Origin: Paenibacillus tritici
GTDB lineage: Bacteria > Bacillota > Bacilli > Paenibacillales > Paenibacillaceae
NCBI RefSeq assembly: GCF_013204885.1
Contig: NZ_JABMKX010000001.1
Location: 62,001 to 126,000, forward strand
Reading direction: 5' to 3'
DNA length: 64,000 bases
Shown piece by piece: positions 41,586 to 50,350 of the stretch; position 1 is the first letter of the stretch, and every line of letters begins with the position of its first letter. The notes below the pieces were generated by a model. The model did no database searches. It was given only the letters and a program-made list of their open reading frames with translations, and had not been told where the DNA came from. The position numbers and the translations under genes are program-made.

Positions 41586-42875
41586 ATGTCTGGCAAAGCA
41601 GCGCAACGTATGCATATCAGTTTAGCCTCTCCGTTCATTTTAGAAATGTGGATCATTATTTTTCTGGTCGAATTCGTCAAAGGATCGCTGCTGGTAGCCC
41701 TGCTGCCGGTCTATATGGAGAATATTCTCGGCCTGTCCGTAACGGTGGTCGGGTTCGCCTTTGCGCTGCAGTATCTTGGGGATAACCTGTTCCGCAGCCC
41801 GTTCGGCTGGGTGATGGAGCGCATCGGCTACCGCTGGACGATGACAGGGGCACTGCTGCTCCTTGTGGTGGCCGTAGGACTGATTATTTATGCCAAGGAT
41901 GCAGTAACCTTATCCATCGCTTGTCTGATTCTGGGGATTGGAACCTCCCCGCTGTGGCCTTGTACGATGACTGGCATCACCGAACTGGCAGGCTCTACCC
42001 GGAGCGGCAGCAGCGGCGCGGCCATGGGGGCGGTAGAGATGGCTTCCCTGGCCGGAACCGGAGTGGGACCCATTATCGTTAATTTCATGATGGACCATGG
42101 CGGACAGGGCTACCGGACGGTCTTCCTGGTGCTTATGGGCTTCGCGGCCGCAGTGGTCATAGTGGCCCTGTTTCTGCCGTCAAAGATCGGCGGTCATGCG
42201 CCGCGTGTTGTCCGTGAGATGACGGCTGAGGGGCCTCCGGTGCCGCGTAAGCCGCTGCGCCCCCTGCAGAGTCTGAAGCGGACCTGGCAGCAGGTCACTT
42301 CCTCTCTGAAGGTAAGCCGGCTGCTCTTCCCGGCCCTGTTCCTGCAGGCTTTTGCCATCGGTCTTATGACGCCGGTGGTCACCTTGTTCGCCCGGTCGGA
42401 GCTGCATGTCACCCCCAACCAGTTCAGCCTGCTGCTGATTGCCGGCGGGGGAATTACGGTGGTGACGCTTATTCCTGCGGGGAAGCTGGTTGACAAGATT
42501 GGTACATCCATCTTTCTGAATATCGGCTTCCTCCTCGCAGCCGGCTCCCTGGCGTTCTTCTCACAGGTCCGCTGGCTGCCGCTGGCCTTCGTGGCTGTGG
42601 CAATGGTCGGGATCAGCTATGCGCTGATTCTTCCGGCATGGAATGCCTTCCTGGCGAAGCAGGTGCCGGAGGGAGAACGCGGAACCGTCTGGGGACTCTT
42701 CCTGACGCTGCAAGGCTCGGGGATGGTGGCAGGTCCTGTGCTGTCAGGCAAGCTATGGGATACGGTTAGCCATAGTGCTCCTTTTCTGGCCAGTGCAGGA
42801 GTCATGGTTCTGTTATTCGGACTGCATCTCATGATTGTTCACCGGACGAAGCTGAAGCACGGCAGAGCGAACTGA
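41586..42875 (+). CDS. Major facilitator superfamily transporter
   Basis: 429 residues, 12 transmembrane helices in two groups of six separated by a basic loop (about 200-235). The loop-2 signature DNLFRSPFGWVMERIGYRW fits MFS efflux permeases of the DHA1 type. Substrate cannot be predicted; drug/metabolite:H+ antiport is likely. Divergent from speA. Monocistronic. Confidence 0.88.
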   Translation: MSGKAAQRMHISLASPFILEMWIIIFLVEFVKGSLLVALLPVYMENILGLSVTVVGFAFALQYLGDNLFRSPFGWVMERIGYRWTMTGALLLLVVAVGLIIYAKDAVTLSIACLILGIGTSPLWPCTMTGITELAGSTRSGSSGAAMGAVEMASLAGTGVGPIIVNFMMDHGGQGYRTVFLVLMGFAAAVVIVALFLPSKIGGHAPRVVREMTAEGPPVPRKPLRPLQSLKRTWQQVTSSLKVSRLLFPALFLQAFAIGLMTPVVTLFARSELHVTPNQFSLLLIAGGGITVVTLIPAGKLVDKIGTSIFLNIGFLLAAGSLAFFSQVRWLPLAFVAVAMVGISYALILPAWNAFLAKQVPEGERGTVWGLFLTLQGSGMVAGPVLSGKLWDTVSHSAPFLASAGVMVLLFGLHLMIVHRTKLKHGRAN

Positions 42876-42924
42876 GTACGTCAAGGGCCGGGGAGTGAAC
42901 CCGGAGCGGAGTCCAGATAAAGTA

Positions 42925-42966
42925 AGCCGCAGGCAACCTGAATACCAGGCGAATGCGGCTTTTTTG
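42925..42966 (+). terminator. Terminator after the MFS gene
   Basis: AGCCGCA / TGCGGCT (42925-42931 / 42954-42960) with an inner CCTG/CAGG hairpin and six T. The remaining 230 bases up to 43199 hold no gene that I can support. Confidence 0.75.
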
Positions 42967-43198
42967 GACCTTACAGACCAGGGAATTCGCTCCGTAGCAG
43001 GGTTTGCGTTTGGAAAAGGTGTAAAACGGGTAAAAATAGTCAATAAACCAAGTTACCGCTACATAAAATAAAGTATAAAATAAGTGTAAGCTGAACACAG
43101 AATCACGAGGTGCAAGGGGAGGTCCGGCAGTCTGTTCTGCTCTTAAGTTAGGCCGTAAAGCTGACGATGCTTAAATCAAGCAGTTAGGGGGGAGTGCC

Positions 43199-43795
43199 GT
43201 GAACAAAAACGACGAAGTGGAGTACTGCAATCTGGAGCTGCGGTTCGACAGACAACATATCCAGGATTTAATCAAGGATCTGATCAAGGAAGGCTATTCC
43301 CTTTACTGGAGTGAGAACGAGAGCGTTTTTCTTATTTCGGTGCGCACCGGCCGCAAGCTTGTGAAGCTGCGCTTCCAGCGGATCAAGGACGGCTTCAAGC
43401 TGGTGGGTGATTATATGATCCGTGATGCGCGCCTGGCAGAATGGATGGAGAAGCTGATTGGCGATATGAGAGGTCATGCTGTAGTCAAGCGCTTCCGCGA
43501 CCGTCAGATCATTATAGAGAATATTTTATTCGGTGAAGTGATCCGCCTGGTGGAGATTTCCGGATACCAGCAGCGGGTCCTGTACCAGAAGGGACCGCTA
43601 TTGTCGGATCAGGAGCTGACGAAGCTATTCTACTCCACCCATGGCGAGGAACGGATTCGTGACCACAGGCTTGCGGTTGACGAACAGCTCGACCGGCTGA
43701 GTGAAGCCATGCGCGGCAGCGACGCTGAAGCGGTGATGGATTGCACGGCCAAGCTGCAGCAATTGACCAGGGAGCTTGCGGCTCTGGAATGGTGA
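43199..43795 (+). CDS. Unknown protein upstream of gnd
   Basis: 198 residues, soluble, mixed alpha/beta, starting with GTG after AGGGGGGAG. The N-terminal half is strand-rich and basic (RTGRKLVKLRFQRIKDGFKLVGDYMI), the C-terminal part helical and acidic. No motif recognised. It keeps normal composition and strong translation signals, so a real gene. Confidence 0.7.
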   Translation: MNKNDEVEYCNLELRFDRQHIQDLIKDLIKEGYSLYWSENESVFLISVRTGRKLVKLRFQRIKDGFKLVGDYMIRDARLAEWMEKLIGDMRGHAVVKRFRDRQIIIENILFGEVIRLVEISGYQQRVLYQKGPLLSDQELTKLFYSTHGEERIRDHRLAVDEQLDRLSEAMRGSDAEAVMDCTAKLQQLTRELAALEW

Positions 43796-43825
43796 TGTGC
43801 TAAGCGGGTTATTATATTTCAATTA

Positions 43826-43853
43826 GGGGCATCCCGCAGCGGGGTGTCCTTTA
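43826..43853 (+). terminator. Terminator before gnd
   Basis: Imperfect GC-rich stem (about 43828-43835 / 43841-43849) followed by TTTATT. Confidence 0.55.
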
Positions 43854-44065
43854 TTCTGTCATTCTTGAGGCCGGGGGGTTCACTTCTGCGGACAAAACCG
43901 TTAAAATAGTCATTGTGAGCAATTTCCCTGATAGATCGAACTTTGTCAATGAAATTGATCTCTCTTTCGCAGGCAGAACTTTGCTGTCGCTGACAAAGGG
44001 TGGTATTCTTATACTGCGAGAAATGGATTTCACAAAAATACAGGGTGCAAAGGGTGGAGAACCAG

Positions 44066-45478
44066 ATGTCAAAACAACAAATCGGCGTTATTGGCTTGGC
44101 GGTAATGGGCAAAAATTTGGCTCTTAACATCGAGAGCAAAGGCTTCAGCGTATCCGTGTTTAACCGTTCCCCGGAGAAGACACATGATCTTGTCGCAGAA
44201 GCAGAAGGTAAAAACCTGGTTGGCACGTTCTCCGTTGAAGAGTTTGTGCAATCGCTGGAAGTACCGCGCAAGATTCTGATCATGGTTCAGGCGGGTAAGG
44301 CAACTGACTCTACAATTGAGCAGCTGCTTCCATTCTTGGATCAGGGCGATATCATTATTGACGGCGGCAACGCTTATTTCCCTGACACTGTACGCCGCAG
44401 CAAAGAGCTTGAAGACAAAGGCTTCCGCTTCATCGGCACCGGCGTTTCCGGCGGTGAAGAAGGCGCACTGAAGGGCCCTTCCATTATGCCTGGCGGTCAA
44501 GAAAGCGCGTATAAGCTGGTTGAACCTATTCTTACGGCAATTTCAGCCCATGTGGGCGGAGAGCCTTGCTGTACATATATCGGGCCGGACGGTGCAGGAC
44601 ACTATGTCAAAATGGTGCATAACGGCATTGAGTACGGCGACATGCAGCTGATCGGCGAAGCCTACCATCTGCTGAAGGATGTCCTGGGTCTGGATGCCAA
44701 GGAACTGCACAGCACCTTCGCAGAATGGAACAACGGCGAGCTGGACAGTTATCTGATCGAGATTACCAAGGATATCTTCGCACAGTATGACGAAGAGACC
44801 GGCAAACCTATGGTTGACGTCATCCTTGATGCTGCCGGCCAAAAGGGTACCGGCAAGTGGACAAGCCAAAGCTCGCTGGATCTCGGCGTGCCGCTGTCCA
44901 TGATTACCGAATCCGTCTTCTCCCGCTTCCTGTCTGCCATGAAGGAAGAACGCGTTGAAGCCAGCAAAGTGCTGAGCGGACCTGCGGCAGTAGCCTTTGA
45001 CGGCGACAAGGCAGAATTCATCGAGAACGTACGCAAAGCATTGTTCGCCAGCAAGATTGTATCGTATGCCCAGGGCTTCGCCCAGCTGCGTGTAGCTTCT
45101 GACGAATACGGCTGGGATCTGAAATACGGCGAGCTGGCTAAGATCTGGCGCGGCGGCTGCATTATCCGTTCCCGGTTCCTGCAGAACATCACGGATGCTT
45201 ACGAGAACAATGCCGAGCTGAAGAACCTGCTGCTCGATCCGTTCTTCAAGAATGTTATGGATAATTACCAGTCAGCATGGCGCAAAGTAATCGCTTCGGC
45301 TGTCACTCTGGGTATTCCCGTTCCGGGATTCGCCAGTGCCCTTGCCTACTACGACAGCTATCGTACAGAACGTCTTCCGGCGAACCTGCTGCAGGCGCAG
45401 CGCGATTATTTCGGTGCCCACACCTTCAAGCGCGTGGACAAAGAAGGCGTATTCCACCACAACTGGCTGGCAGAGTAA
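44066..45478 (+). CDS. gndA: 6-phosphogluconate dehydrogenase, decarboxylating
   Basis: 470 residues from the ATG at 44066 (AAAGGGTGGAG upstream; B. subtilis GndA is 469). Oxidative pentose-phosphate step giving ribulose 5-phosphate, CO2 and NADPH. N-terminal Rossmann motif [12 protein letters not shown], then the family signatures [34 protein letters not shown] (catalytic Lys and Asn), and the C-terminal FLQNIT...[14 protein letters not shown] preference is expected from NRSPEK after strand two. Confidence 0.95.
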   Translation: MSKQQIGVIGLAVMGKNLALNIESKGFSVSVFNRSPEKTHDLVAEAEGKNLVGTFSVEEFVQSLEVPRKILIMVQAGKATDSTIEQLLPFLDQGDIIIDGGNAYFPDTVRRSKELEDKGFRFIGTGVSGGEEGALKGPSIMPGGQESAYKLVEPILTAISAHVGGEPCCTYIGPDGAGHYVKMVHNGIEYGDMQLIGEAYHLLKDVLGLDAKELHSTFAEWNNGELDSYLIEITKDIFAQYDEETGKPMVDVILDAAGQKGTGKWTSQSSLDLGVPLSMITESVFSRFLSAMKEERVEASKVLSGPAAVAFDGDKAEFIENVRKALFASKIVSYAQGFAQLRVASDEYGWDLKYGELAKIWRGGCIIRSRFLQNITDAYENNAELKNLLLDPFFKNVMDNYQSAWRKVIASAVTLGIPVPGFASALAYYDSYRTERLPANLLQAQRDYFGAHTFKRVDKEGVFHHNWLAE

Positions 45479-45507
45479 CAGGCAGCCGTTCCGCTTAACT
45501 CACAGGG

Positions 45508-45553
45508 ACCCGAGATGCTTTCCGCTTTATGCGGAGGGCTTTCGGGTTTTTTT
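45508..45553 (+). terminator. Terminator after gndA
   Basis: ACCCGA/TCGGGT outer and TCCGC/GCGGA inner stems with a seven-T tail. Confidence 0.85.
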
Positions 45554-45568
45554 GCAAATTTGCCGCCA

Positions 45569-45598
45569 TTGTGCAAACTTTTCACCCTGTGTTATGAT
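45569..45598 (+). promoter_or_regulatory. Promoter of aroK
   Basis: TTGTGC (45569-45574), 18 bp, TATGAT (45593-45598). Confidence 0.6.
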
Positions 45599-45627
45599 AT
45601 GACAAATGTCGCGGCCTGGAGGTAGTT

Positions 45628-46134
45628 ATGGACGATAGAAATATCATCCTCGTGGGGATGATGGCTACGGGGAAATCAACGGTAGGCGCCATTCTGGCCG
45701 GGGAGCTTGACTATGAACTGGTCGATTTGGATGCAGTGATTACCGAGAGCGAAGGCCGGAGTATTGCCGATATTTTTGCACAAGGCGGGGAGCAGGCTTT
45801 CCGGGAGATTGAATCGGCTGTACTGAAGAGGATGCTGCAGGGTGAACGCAGAGTGATCTCTACAGGCGGAGGTGCCGTGCTGGCACCGGGGAATGCAGAG
45901 GTTATGCTGGAGCATGGCTTCGTTGTGGCGCTAACGGCCACGGAGGAAGCGGTTATTGCCCGGGTCAGCGGGGATGAGAACCGGCCGCTGCTCGCCGGCA
46001 ATGCCGCAGAACGGGTACGCTCCATTATGGAGCAGCGCCGGGAGGCTTACCGTTTCGCGCATTGCACGGTCGATACAACTGAGCGGAGTGTGGCCGAGGT
46101 CTCCGAATATATTTTAATGCATTACCGCGCCTGA
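45628..46134 (+). CDS. aroK: Shikimate kinase
   Basis: 168 residues. Phosphorylates shikimate at the 3-position with ATP. Walker A GMMATGKST (residues 10-18), shikimate-binding DLD (about 33-35), the STGGG motif near 79 and the lid ENRPLL near 117. TGGAGGTAG precedes the ATG. aroA lies 0.5 kb downstream with a convergent rhodanese gene between. Confidence 0.95.
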   Translation: MDDRNIILVGMMATGKSTVGAILAGELDYELVDLDAVITESEGRSIADIFAQGGEQAFREIESAVLKRMLQGERRVISTGGGAVLAPGNAEVMLEHGFVVALTATEEAVIARVSGDENRPLLAGNAAERVRSIMEQRREAYRFAHCTVDTTERSVAEVSEYILMHYRA

Positions 46135-46172
46135 GCTTTTAAGCGTGTTGGCGTTCGGGAGTAAGCTACGGC

Positions 46173-46475
46173 TTATTCCGTTTCATCCCATTCAATCATG
46201 CCGCCGCTGAGGTTCGAGCCTGTAATGCCGAATTGCTGCAGATATTCACAGACACGCTGGCTGCGGCTGCCGGAACGGCAGATGAAGATGATCTCGGTAT
46301 CAGCCGGAAGCTGCTCCGTCTGCTGCGGGATCTGGCCCATCGGGATGTGCTGCGCACCGGGAATCATGCCGAAGGCAACCTCATCGTCTTCACGGACGTC
46401 GATCAGTAGAAGTTCTTCGCCGGAAGCGAGTCGCTTACGCAGCTCCTGCGGTGTAATTTGCGGAATCTCATTCAT
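46173..46475 (-). CDS. Rhodanese-domain protein
   Basis: 100 residues from the ATG at 46475 (GAGGG upstream; an earlier in-frame ATG has no binding site). Single rhodanese domain: LLIDVREDDEVAFGMIPGAQHIP, active-site Cys in FICRSGSRS, and the NLSGGM end. Sulfur carrier or phosphatase-like; YtwF/YqhL-type in bacilli. Convergent with aroK. Confidence 0.9.
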   Translation of the reverse strand: MNEIPQITPQELRKRLASGEELLLIDVREDDEVAFGMIPGAQHIPMGQIPQQTEQLPADTEIIFICRSGSRSQRVCEYLQQFGITGSNLSGGMIEWDETE

Positions 46476-46601
46476 GGTAGTACCCTCTTTTCTGTCCGAA
46501 TATTTATGGATTGGCTTCACGCTATGATAACACAACTGCGGATTACCCTGTCAAACAGGGCCGTACATACAGACCACTTTATTTGAAGGAGCGCTTATAC
46601 T

Positions 46602-47894
46602 ATGGACGTTATTGTTAGGCCCACGCCGACGCTGCAAGGAGAATTCGGAGCCCTGTCATCCAAAAACTATACTACCCGCTATCTGCTGGTAGCCGCTCTG
46701 TCTGAAGGAGTCAGTACGATTTACCATCCCGCACACAGCGAGGACAGCGATGCTATCCGCAGATGTATCGCCGATCTCGGCGCTGTGCTGACTGAAGATG
46801 AAGAGAAAATTGTAGTTCAAGGGTTCGGGCGCCATCCCCGTGATGTCAAAGAGCTGAATGTCGGGAATGCCGGCGCCGTGCTTCGTTTCCTGATGGCAGT
46901 GGCTGCGCTCAGCCCTGAGGTTACGTTCGTGAATACCTACCCGGATTCCCTTGGTAAGCGGCCGCATGATGACCTCATTCAAGCGCTCGGGCAGCTTGGC
47001 GTTGAGGTGGAGCATAATCAAGGAAGGCTGCCGATCACCATCCGCGGCGGTAAGCCGCAGGGGGGGCGGATTACCGTCTCTGGTGCCGTAAGCTCACAGT
47101 ATCTCAGCGCACTCTTGTTCCTGACTCCGCTGCTTGAAGAAGACAGTGAGATCATCGTGCTGGATGATCTGAAATCCAAGGTGGTCATCGGCCAGACGCT
47201 AGAGGTCATGGAGCAGGCCGGGATTATCGTCCATGCGGCTGAAGATTACATGTCCTTCAAGGTGCCGGGCCGTCAGGCTTATGCCGCCAAGTCCTATACG
47301 GTTCAGGGCGATTATCCGGGATCGGCGGCTGTGCTTGCCGCCGCAGCGGTGACGAAATCGGATGTGACGATTCACCGGCTTGCCGAGCAGAGCAAGCAGG
47401 GGGAGCGGGCGATTGTCGATGTGCTGCGGATGATGGAGGTGCCGCTCACCCATGAGAACGGAACGGTACATGTGCAGGGGAACGGGGTTCTTAAGGCGGT
47501 AGAATTCGACGGAGATGCAGCAACCGATGCTGTGCTGGCTATGGTGGCAGCGGCCATATTCGCCGAAGGCACCTCACGCTTTTATAATGTGGAGAATCTG
47601 CGTTATAAGGAATGTGACCGCATCACGGATTATCTGGCCGAGCTGACCCGTGCCGGTGCGAAGGTCGAAGAACGGCGTGACGAGATTATTGTTCATGGTA
47701 CACCGGAGGGGGTTGAAGGCGGCGTGACGATCAATGCCCACTATGACCACCGTGTGATTATGGCACTTACTGTAGTGGGACTGCGTGCCCGCCAGCCGCT
47801 GCTGATTAAGGATGCGCATCATGTAGCGAAGTCTTATCCCCAATATTTCGATCACTTGCGCTCATTAGGCGCCAATGTGGAATGGGTAGAGTGA
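46602..47894 (+). CDS. aroA: 3-phosphoshikimate 1-carboxyvinyltransferase (EPSP synthase)
   Basis: 430 residues. Joins phosphoenolpyruvate and shikimate 3-phosphate. Lys21 in SSKNYTTR matches E. coli Lys22; DKS-type and RYKECDRI regions are recognisable (YNVENLRYKECDRITD, DHRVIMALTV). The PEP loop reads N-V-G-N-A-G-A-V-L-R-F-L: the residues matching E. coli Thr97 and Pro101 are Ala92 and Phe96, positions where changes alter glyphosate sensitivity. AAGGAGC lies before the ATG. Followed with 4-14 bases of overlap by an acetyltransferase gene. Confidence 0.94.
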   Translation: MDVIVRPTPTLQGEFGALSSKNYTTRYLLVAALSEGVSTIYHPAHSEDSDAIRRCIADLGAVLTEDEEKIVVQGFGRHPRDVKELNVGNAGAVLRFLMAVAALSPEVTFVNTYPDSLGKRPHDDLIQALGQLGVEVEHNQGRLPITIRGGKPQGGRITVSGAVSSQYLSALLFLTPLLEEDSEIIVLDDLKSKVVIGQTLEVMEQAGIIVHAAEDYMSFKVPGRQAYAAKSYTVQGDYPGSAAVLAAAAVTKSDVTIHRLAEQSKQGERAIVDVLRMMEVPLTHENGTVHVQGNGVLKAVEFDGDAATDAVLAMVAAAIFAEGTSRFYNVENLRYKECDRITDYLAELTRAGAKVEERRDEIIVHGTPEGVEGGVTINAHYDHRVIMALTVVGLRARQPLLIKDAHHVAKSYPQYFDHLRSLGANVEWVE

Positions 47895-48442
47895 CGGAGA
47901 CAGGCCAGTTAAGCATAGCTCCGCTTACCCGGGAGGATGTTACTTCGGTAACGGATCTTTACAGGCTTTCGATTACGGATGCTTTTGAAGGTGAAGGACT
48001 GGGTCACTTGGACAGTGAGATTCAGCAGGAGATCGAGTCCAAGATACGGATGGTTAACATTTCCCTGAATCCGCAGAACTCAGATACGTATTTCTGGGTG
48101 GCCCAGATGGACGGTAAGGTCGTCGGCACCATATCGTATGCCCCTTGCGGAGAGGATATCCGGGTTTGTACAGGAAATAAGCTTGATGCTGTAGGTGAGC
48201 TGGGCAGTCTATATGTTCTGCCGGATTATCAGGGACAAGGGATTGCTTCGGCTTTGATTGCCGAACTGATGATATTCCTCAGACAACAGGGGATTACTGC
48301 GTTCTGCCTGGACAGCGGCTATAGACGCGCGCAAACCAGGTGGCTGCAAAAGTTCGGAGCGCCCTATGCGGTAGTTAATGATTATTGGGGACCGGATTCT
48401 GTTCATATGGTGTGGCTGTGTCCGGTGAATGGAACAATATAG
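47882..48442 (+). CDS. GNAT acetyltransferase
   Basis: 186 residues from ATG at 47882, which overlaps the end of aroA by 13 bases; a GTG at 47891 (4-base GTGA overlap) is an equally possible start. GNAT motif A is GSLYVLPDYQGQGIASALIAEL near residue 105. The N-terminal half contains the substrate part with FWVAQMDGKVVGTISY. Translationally coupled to aroA. Substrate unknown. Confidence 0.85.
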   Translation: MGRVTETGQLSIAPLTREDVTSVTDLYRLSITDAFEGEGLGHLDSEIQQEIESKIRMVNISLNPQNSDTYFWVAQMDGKVVGTISYAPCGEDIRVCTGNKLDAVGELGSLYVLPDYQGQGIASALIAELMIFLRQQGITAFCLDSGYRRAQTRWLQKFGAPYAVVNDYWGPDSVHMVWLCPVNGTI

Positions 48443-48555
48443 CGGGATCATGCAGATGGTTCGGATTTGGAACTTTTCCTGATGCGCGGTATGATGTAGG
48501 TATAGCTGAATCTGGTATGTGCCCAGATGCGCAATCAACGGAAGGGGTAATACAC

Positions 48556-48990
48556 ATGAGCTTTGAGAATCCTAGCAGGGATCAAATTGGAGACATTCTG
48601 GCTGCTGCAGGCAATATTGCCGTAGTGGGCCTGTCCGACAAAACAGACCGCACCTCTTATATGGTAGCCGGCGCTATGCAGAGCCGGGGCTACCGGATTA
48701 TTCCGGTGAATCCGTCGGTAGACGGGGAGATCCTGGGCGAGAAATGCTACCATACCCTCGCGGAAATTCCTGAGCCGGTGGATATTGTGAATGTATTCCG
48801 CCGCAGCGAATATTGTGCAGCTGTAGCGCAGGAGGCAGCTGATATCGGCGCGCGTGTTCTCTGGCTGCAGCAGGGTATTATTAGTCAGGAGGCTGCGGAC
48901 ATCGCCGCTGCCCATGACATGATCGCGATCATGGACCGCTGTATCAAGGTGGAGGAAGCCATTACGATGAAGGGCCGTAGCCGGGGGTAA
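48556..48990 (+). CDS. CoA-binding-domain protein (YccU/YneT-like)
   Basis: 144 residues from the ATG at 48556 (GGAAGGGG eight bases upstream). A stand-alone Rossmann CoA-binding domain: NIAVVGLSDKTDRTSYMV, GYRIIPVNPSVDGEILGEKCYHTLAEIP, and MDRCIKVEE with the conserved Cys. Equivalent to the small YccU/YneT proteins, whose role is not known. Confidence 0.92.
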   Translation: MSFENPSRDQIGDILAAAGNIAVVGLSDKTDRTSYMVAGAMQSRGYRIIPVNPSVDGEILGEKCYHTLAEIPEPVDIVNVFRRSEYCAAVAQEAADIGARVLWLQQGIISQEAADIAAAHDMIAIMDRCIKVEEAITMKGRSRG

Positions 48991-49146
48991 TTGCTTCGAG
49001 GACAGCCGGAGGCGTACTTCCGGTTCCGGGAGTGATGCACGCGCTCCGGGCTATCATGCGGACCCCGCTGTCTCACCTGGAGGAGTTCCGTATTCGCAGA
49101 ATAATAAGTTTTATTGAGTTTGATTTGCTATACTTTACTTAGACGA

Positions 49147-49196
49147 AGAACGTCCTTTATCCCATTTCCAGATGGGGAGGACGTTCTTTTTTTATT
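49147..49196 (+). terminator. Long hairpin terminator
   Basis: AGAACGTCC / GGACGTTCT outer stem and TCCCAT/ATGGGG inner stem, with seven T. It lies 155 bp after the CoA-binding gene and directly before the next gene's ribosome binding site. Confidence 0.85.
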
Positions 49197-49214
49197 TTGC
49201 GGGAGGAGATTTCT

Positions 49215-49886
49215 ATGGAATTTGAACAGGCACATGGTAACTTTCTGGAGATGCATACTAATGATAGGGGCGGTGAGCGGCGGGGAAGGCTGCTGCGCGG
49301 ACATAACTATGCGGAGAAGCTGTTTTTGCAAAATGTATGGTGGCCTTTGTTCGAGTCACTGGAGCATTTGCACCCGGAGTATGAAGTTTATGACTGGAAC
49401 CGGAAGTCACAATTTTTGGACTTTGCTTTTTTACCGCTGAATGGTGCGCGCTTCGGTATCGAATGTGACGGTTATCAGAGCCATATCAAGGATATGGACC
49501 GGGAGAAATTCAGCTATGCGCTTAACCGGGATACCTTCCTGACTGGAATGGGCTGGAGGCTGCTGCATTTCTCCTTCGACGATATCCAGCAGCGTCCCGA
49601 AGTATGCCGGATGCTGCTGCAACTGGCGCTCGCGCCTTATCTGGCCCGGAACAGGGCAGGCGGGGAGCACCTGTTGTCAAAAGAAAAAGAAGTCCTGCGT
49701 CTGGCGTGGCAGCTTGGCAGGCCGGTTCGGCCTAAGGATGTCACGGACATTTTTCAGATGAACTATAGAACTGCCCGCAAGCTGTTAAGCTCATTGAGCG
49801 CTAAAGGGATGCTACAGCCTGTTACTGGTGGAAGAGGGATAAGGTCCTATGAACTCCGGCCCATGCATCAGGATCAAACTTGGTGA
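49215..49886 (+). CDS. DUF559-type endonuclease domain fused to a winged helix
   Basis: 223 residues from the ATG at 49215 (GGGAGGAG nine bases upstream). Residues about 25-145 form a Vsr/DUF559-like PD-(D/E)XK domain: FLDFAFLPLNGARFGIECDGYQSH gives the Asp and the E-x-D active-site residues, followed by DREKFSYALNRDTFLTGMGWRLLHFS. The C-terminal about 65 residues are a winged helix (RLAWQLGRPVRPKDVTDIFQMNYRTARKLLSSL). No methylase or restriction partner is next to it. Role unknown; repair or defence are possible. Confidence 0.82.
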   Translation: MEFEQAHGNFLEMHTNDRGGERRGRLLRGHNYAEKLFLQNVWWPLFESLEHLHPEYEVYDWNRKSQFLDFAFLPLNGARFGIECDGYQSHIKDMDREKFSYALNRDTFLTGMGWRLLHFSFDDIQQRPEVCRMLLQLALAPYLARNRAGGEHLLSKEKEVLRLAWQLGRPVRPKDVTDIFQMNYRTARKLLSSLSAKGMLQPVTGGRGIRSYELRPMHQDQTW

Positions 49887-50027
49887 ATATACTCAGCTGC
49901 CCGCTCCTTAAGGCTGGAAAGTATAATTGAATCGTATTAAAGGAGTACTTGTGCGTTCTATGACACCTGTGGTCTATATGGTTGTATGGGCAAGCGGGAT
50001 ATTACTGCGAATGTATGGAGATGATGA

Positions 50028-50200
50028 TTGCACTTTGTGCAATAGATTCCGCTGGAGAACCACTTTTATAAGGTTCTGTTGCACTTTGTGCAGTAGAAAT
50101 TTGTATTTAGGTTGATATTGGCCGGATTCTGAGAATTCTAATGTACGAAGTGCAATAGATCGTTAATTTGAGGAGGATTACAGGTGATCTGATGTACAAA
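50028..50200. repeat. Cluster of degenerate palindromic repeats before the PTS genes
   Basis: TTGCAC-ttt-GTGCAA (50028-50042, perfect 6-bp arms), the same with one change at 50079-50093, and two inverted, more diverged copies (TGTACGAAGTGCAAT at 50142 and TGTACAAAATACAATT near 50192). The 464-bp gap between the DUF559 gene and the PTS gene holds no credible gene. Confidence 0.55.
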
Positions 50201-50350
50201 ATACAATTGCGGCGTATTGCAGCGTAGTTCTCAGGTTACTTGTCCCGACCTTTCGCAACGAAGAGTGGCCTGCACGAATCACACGGATTCTTTTGACAAA
50301 AACTGCTGCAACGCTTACCATTCAATATAGAAAGAAAGGAGAGGGTCGCC

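Noticed and set aside
49927-50115. 62-codon ORF with CTLCNR and CTLCSR motifs
   Set aside because: The cysteine motifs arise from translating the two palindromic repeats; no ribosome binding site.
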